From Bacillota bacterium (GTDB lineage: Bacteria; Bacillota; Desulfotomaculia; Desulfotomaculales; Desulfallaceae), in NCBI GenBank assembly GCA_009781965.1, contig WQUS01000021.1, positions 1 through 7,943 of the forward strand: a stretch of 7,943 nucleotides of DNA. The letters are read 5' to 3'. The notes under the pieces are model-generated. The model ran no database searches, was not told the origin of the DNA, and saw only the letters and a list, made by a program, of their open reading frames with translations. Made by a program: the position numbers and the translations under genes. Positions 5,699 to 7,943 of this stretch are shown piece by piece. The stretch's first letter is position 1; the number at the start of each line of letters is the position of its first letter.

Positions 5699-5720
5699 TC
5701 TGGCCATATATATGGCCAGA
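5699..5720 (+). repeat. Perfect 22-bp palindrome
   Basis: All 22 bases are self-complementary, running from TCTGGCCAT through a TATATA centre to ATGGCCAGA. It lies exactly between hairpin units A and B and upstream of the AI-2E-family gene. It has the form of an operator for a dimeric regulator or a recombination site; which of these cannot be told. It also contains an ATG (5712) in frame with the downstream gene. Confidence 0.65.
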
Positions 5721-5730
5721 ACTAAGGATA

Positions 5731-5783
5731 AAAGTACTGAAAATTGCGCCAAGCGGGAACTGAAAGAGCGCAATTTTCTTGTA
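5731..5783 (+). repeat. Palindromic repeat family 2, unit B
   Basis: GAAAATTGCGC (5739-5749) pairs perfectly with GCGCAATTTTC (5768-5778) around an 18-base loop. Unit A reads C-G where this unit reads T-A at the same stem position, so the pair was kept while both bases changed. The flanks match too (AAAGTACTG on the left, GCGCCAAG at the stem-loop border), which shows common origin. It ends right at the ribosome site of the AI-2E-family gene and could mask or expose it. Confidence 0.7.
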
Positions 5784-5789
5784 GGATGG
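5783..5789 (+). promoter_or_regulatory. Ribosome binding site that decides the AI-2E-family start
   Basis: AGGATGG lies 9 bases ahead of TTG 5799. The longer in-frame start ATG 5712 has only the palindrome in front of it and no ribosome site. Confidence 0.6.
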
Positions 5790-5798
5790 TGTATTTTT

Positions 5799-6842
5799 TT
5801 GTCTTGGCGGTGCGGAAAGAAAAATTACTGGATTATTCTGGCGGCTGTGCTGACGGTCTGGATGGCCTATTTTATCTACCTCCTGCGGGGTATTTTTTTA
5901 TCCCTGATTTTGGCTGTGGTGATTACCTACCTTTGTTACCCCCTGGTGCGGGCGGTGGAAAGAAAAGGGCTGCCCAGAACCGGGGCTATTTTTATTGTTT
6001 ACGCGGCCCTGTTCTTTATTGTGGCCGGGCTGGTCCTGTTCGGCATGCCCCGCATCATCGCTCAATTGTACCGAGTGGCCGAGGTGGCGCCCGGATACGC
6101 CGTCCAGGGCCAGGAGTTCATCGCTGCGCTGCAGATCAAATATACTCACGCGGGCATTCCGGAAATGTTACGCCGGGTGATTGACGCACGGATCGGCTGG
6201 CTGGAAAGCATCCTGGTACAGAAGGTGGAGTGGCTGTCGCAAGCCCTGCTGGGCCTGGCGGGATATATCTTCAATATCATCCTCGCGCCGGGGGTTGCCT
6301 TTTACCTGTTAAAAGACATTGAATTTTTTACCGGCCGCGCAGTTTCCTTCATTCCGCCTGCCAGCCGGCTGGAAGTGCTGGCCTTGGGCAGTGAAATCAG
6401 CAGCATTATGGACAGCTACGTGCGCGGTTACCTTTTGGTGAGTTTGCTCGTGGGCCTGCTGACCGGACTGGCCATGGCTGCTTTAAAGATGGATTTCGCC
6501 TTGACGCTGGGTATCATTGCCGGCTTGACCAACCTGATTCCTTATTTCGGCCCGCTGATTGGCGCTATCCCGGCGATTGTCCTGGCTATGCTGGTTTCCA
6601 AATGGATGGTGCTCAAGGTCGTTATAGTGTATCTGGTGATTCAGCAAATTGACGCTGCTCTGATCACCCCCAGGGTACTCGGTAAGCGGGTGGGCCTGCA
6701 TCCCTTGTTTGTTATCCTGGCCCTTTTGGCCGGCGCTCAGCTTTACGGTTTTACCGGACTGATTCTGTCCGTGCCGCTGCTCGCTGTCCTGCGGGCCATT
6801 TTTATCTTTGTCAGCCGCAAGCTTATGCCGGAGGAACGTTAA
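5799..6842 (+). CDS. AI-2E family transporter (DUF20/UPF0118 membrane protein)
   Basis: Polytopic inner-membrane protein of the AI-2E family, whose members have been linked to autoinducer-2 export or Na+/H+ exchange. The substrate here is unknown. From TTG 5799 it has 347 residues, the usual size. Two close N-terminal helices are followed by a third (GAIFIVYAALFFIVAGLVLFG). A long soluble stretch comes next, then a C-terminal helix bundle with the family motifs IPYFGPLIGAIPAI and DAALITPRVLGKRVGLHPLF followed by FGLILSVPLLA-like sequence (here YGFTGLILSVPLLA). The upstream in-frame extension to ATG 5712 would add 29 polar residues read entirely from a palindrome and hairpin unit B, so I treat it as non-coding. 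In related genomes, as I recall, alaS commonly follows this gene. Here AT-rich accessory DNA follows instead. Confidence 0.9.
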   Translation: MSWRCGKKNYWIILAAVLTVWMAYFIYLLRGIFLSLILAVVITYLCYPLVRAVERKGLPRTGAIFIVYAALFFIVAGLVLFGMPRIIAQLYRVAEVAPGYAVQGQEFIAALQIKYTHAGIPEMLRRVIDARIGWLESILVQKVEWLSQALLGLAGYIFNIILAPGVAFYLLKDIEFFTGRAVSFIPPASRLEVLALGSEISSIMDSYVRGYLLVSLLVGLLTGLAMAALKMDFALTLGIIAGLTNLIPYFGPLIGAIPAIVLAMLVSKWMVLKVVIVYLVIQQIDAALITPRVLGKRVGLHPLFVILALLAGAQLYGFTGLILSVPLLAVLRAIFIFVSRKLMPEER

Positions 6843-6846
6843 GTTT

Positions 6847-6863
6847 GTTACTGTGTAGTGTTC
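6847..6863 (+). repeat. Possible left-end remnant of the rarA-associated element
   Basis: GTTACTGTGTAGTGTTC matches the left end of the complete element (2009-2025) at 14 of 17 bases, including the first 8 bases of its terminal inverted repeat. It starts 5 bases after the AI-2E-family stop, at the point where composition turns AT-rich. Similarity stops after it, and no matching right end is visible in the window. Confidence 0.35.
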
Positions 6864-6962
6864 TCCAATTTATTTTTGGGAATCAGGGTCTCCGTAAATT
6901 CAATTAAAGTACTAATTAATGCTATTGATTCAAAAAAAGTGCTTTATATTCCGTTTGTAATA

Positions 6963-6973
6963 TGGTATATAAT
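6963..6973 (+). promoter_or_regulatory. Possible promoter of the HTH / ATP-grasp pair
   Basis: A perfect TATAAT lies at 6968-6973. A TGG directly before TATATA at 6963-6971 gives an alternative extended -10. The -35 region is poor (TTTATA at 6943-6948, spacing 19). Transcription from here would start near 6980 and so favours a start codon at 6993 or 7011. Confidence 0.4.
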
Positions 6974-7010
6974 CTGTATAAGCTATATTTATATGGGGGT
7001 GCTGTTTGAA

Positions 7011-7193
7011 TTGAACGATCAAATCCTTACGGTGGCACAGGCAGCAAAATATCTGCAGGTTTGCGACAGGACAGTACGAAGGCTCATTGAATCTAAAACG
7101 CTGACAGCCTCTAAAGTAGGACATATATGGCGAATACGACAGGTAGATATTAACGAGTATCTCGCCTCAAATGCTAATAATAGGTCAGAGTAA
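7011..7193 (+). CDS. Excisionase-family helix-turn-helix DNA-binding protein
   Basis: A 60-residue protein that is almost entirely one winged HTH of the excisionase / MerR-like type (HTH_17). It reads LTVAQAAKYLQVCDRTVRRLIES (helix-turn-helix, about residues 6-28), then the wing LTASKVGHIWRIRQVDINEYL. Proteins of this type act as phage or plasmid excision factors or as small transcription regulators. No integrase is in the window, so a regulatory role is equally possible. TTG 7011 is preferred, with GGGGG (6995-6999) upstream. ATG 6993 would add six residues. The frame is open further back to 6858, but that part contains the likely promoter and reads as low-complexity hydrophobic residues, so I exclude it. 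The ATP-grasp-like gene follows after 41 bases and is probably cotranscribed. Codon use is AT-rich, unlike the upstream genes. Confidence 0.85.
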   Translation: MNDQILTVAQAAKYLQVCDRTVRRLIESKTLTASKVGHIWRIRQVDINEYLASNANNRSE

Positions 7194-7234
7194 TTTGCGC
7201 ATAGACTTTGCATAGAAAGGTGTATAGCAAGATT

Positions 7235-7891
7235 ATGAATCTATATTGGACAGGCGCCCGTGGCTCTGATACTAAATATACTGGAACTCTATTTAAGGGA
7301 TCCATTACCATATACGGAAATGATAAAAACGGAAACGTTTCTTATTGCTATGGTAGGGAAAGGATAAACCATAACGTTTTTTGCGCCGCATCATCAGAAT
7401 TCATATTAAAAAACCAACTGGAGTTAATTGCAAGGGAGCCAGATTGTTATTTTATGGCTTATAACCCAAATTATGTTTACGGAGCACCTGACATTGTGAT
7501 GAAAAAGACAGTGTGCTTAAATGATCAGCAACTAATGAAAAAACTGGAAAATAAGATCGAATTCCGTAGTATAGCAAAGGGCACAATTCAAATGATTGAA
7601 TGTGAGCTGCTGCCGGGAAGAGGTTTGTCTTCCAACGAGCGCATTAGGCAATTAGTTGCTGGCGGCTCGCGTATTGTTGTGCAGTATCCAGTTTCCTCAG
7701 GCGGCGAAGGAACGTTATTAATTGACGCTTCCAACATTGGTATTCTCGATGGGCTCGACGAAAATGAGGAATATCTTGTGTCGAAGTATATTGAAGACAA
7801 TATTCCCATAAATGCACATTGCGTAATCTATGATGACTATTCTATAAGAGCCAATTGCGTAATTCACAGCCCATACATGGCGCGGGTTTAA
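7235..7891 (+). CDS. ATP-grasp-like protein, apparently lacking its C-terminal half
   Basis: A 218-residue protein. Its N-terminal part (TGARGSDTKYTGTLFKGSI, then a D/N-rich stretch, then YFMAYNP) resembles the pre-ATP-grasp region of carboxylate-amine ligases that make peptides or peptide-like products. VCLNDQQLMKKLENKIEFR (about 89-107) and IVVQYPVSSGGEGTLLID, with the glycine loop SSGGEGT at 154-160, match the nucleotide-binding part of ATP-grasp enzymes. LVSKYIEDNIPINAHCVIYDD then corresponds to the following strand region. Family members normally continue for well over 100 more residues with the metal-binding Glu/Asn motif, but here a stop comes at 7889-7891. It may be a truncated gene, a frameshifted one, or a small variant. 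ATG 7235 was chosen with AAAGGTG (7216-7222) upstream, while TTG 7208 lacks a ribosome site. The family call is by motif memory and moderate. Confidence 0.55.
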   Translation: MNLYWTGARGSDTKYTGTLFKGSITIYGNDKNGNVSYCYGRERINHNVFCAASSEFILKNQLELIAREPDCYFMAYNPNYVYGAPDIVMKKTVCLNDQQLMKKLENKIEFRSIAKGTIQMIECELLPGRGLSSNERIRQLVAGGSRIVVQYPVSSGGEGTLLIDASNIGILDGLDENEEYLVSKYIEDNIPINAHCVIYDDYSIRANCVIHSPYMARV

Positions 7892-7943
7892 GAAGCATAG
7901 AAAAACCGTTTACCCAAAATTAAAAATTGAAAATAGCTCTTAA

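Noticed and set aside
5712..5798. Extended N-terminus of the AI-2E-family protein from ATG 5712
   Set aside because: There is no ribosome site, the extra residues come from a palindrome and a hairpin repeat, and the length from TTG 5799 fits the family.
6843..7010. T-box leader or start of alaS expected after the AI-2E-family gene
   Set aside because: No specifier stem, T-box core sequence or terminator is visible, and the downstream genes are unrelated.

Overview
The window looks like a chromosomal segment of an anaerobic Bacillota (Firmicutes). The evidence is strong AGGAGG-type ribosome binding sites, frequent GTG and TTG starts, a sigma-A-type promoter, and a housekeeping order (cysteine desulfurase, IscU-type scaffold, mnmA, small genes, AI-2E-family permease) that I recall from Negativicutes and related clostridia. 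The genus cannot be fixed from the sequence.

Layout, all genes on the + strand. Positions 1-98 hold the right part of a palindromic repeat cut by the window edge. trxA (259-591) follows, with a terminator-like hairpin after it. rarA (712-2061) comes next, and its 3' end is interrupted by a second, complete copy of the same repeat (about 2009-2149). That copy has 9-bp terminal inverted repeats and an 11-bp direct duplication of the target. A clean -35/-10 promoter (2186-2214) then starts the sulfur-transfer block: cysteine desulfurase (2261-3490), IscU/NifU scaffold (3562-3930) and mnmA (3948-5036). Together these can mobilise cysteine sulfur for Fe-S clusters and for 2-thiouridine in tRNA. 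Two small genes follow, a zinc-ribbon protein (5158-5364) and a one-helix membrane protein (5434-5628). A repeat-rich spacer holds two related hairpins flanking a perfect 22-bp palindrome. Then comes an AI-2E-family membrane protein (5799-6842).

After 6843 the character changes. The DNA is visibly more AT-rich, and the genes are an excisionase-type HTH protein (7011-7193) and a short ATP-grasp-like protein (7235-7891) that seems to lack its C-terminal half. This looks like accessory DNA next to the conserved block. The junction carries a short sequence resembling the left end of the rarA-associated element.

The most informative non-coding content is two unrelated families of palindromic repeats. 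In both, the stems differ between copies yet stay base-paired. In the rarA case the pre-insertion gene end can be reconstructed exactly.
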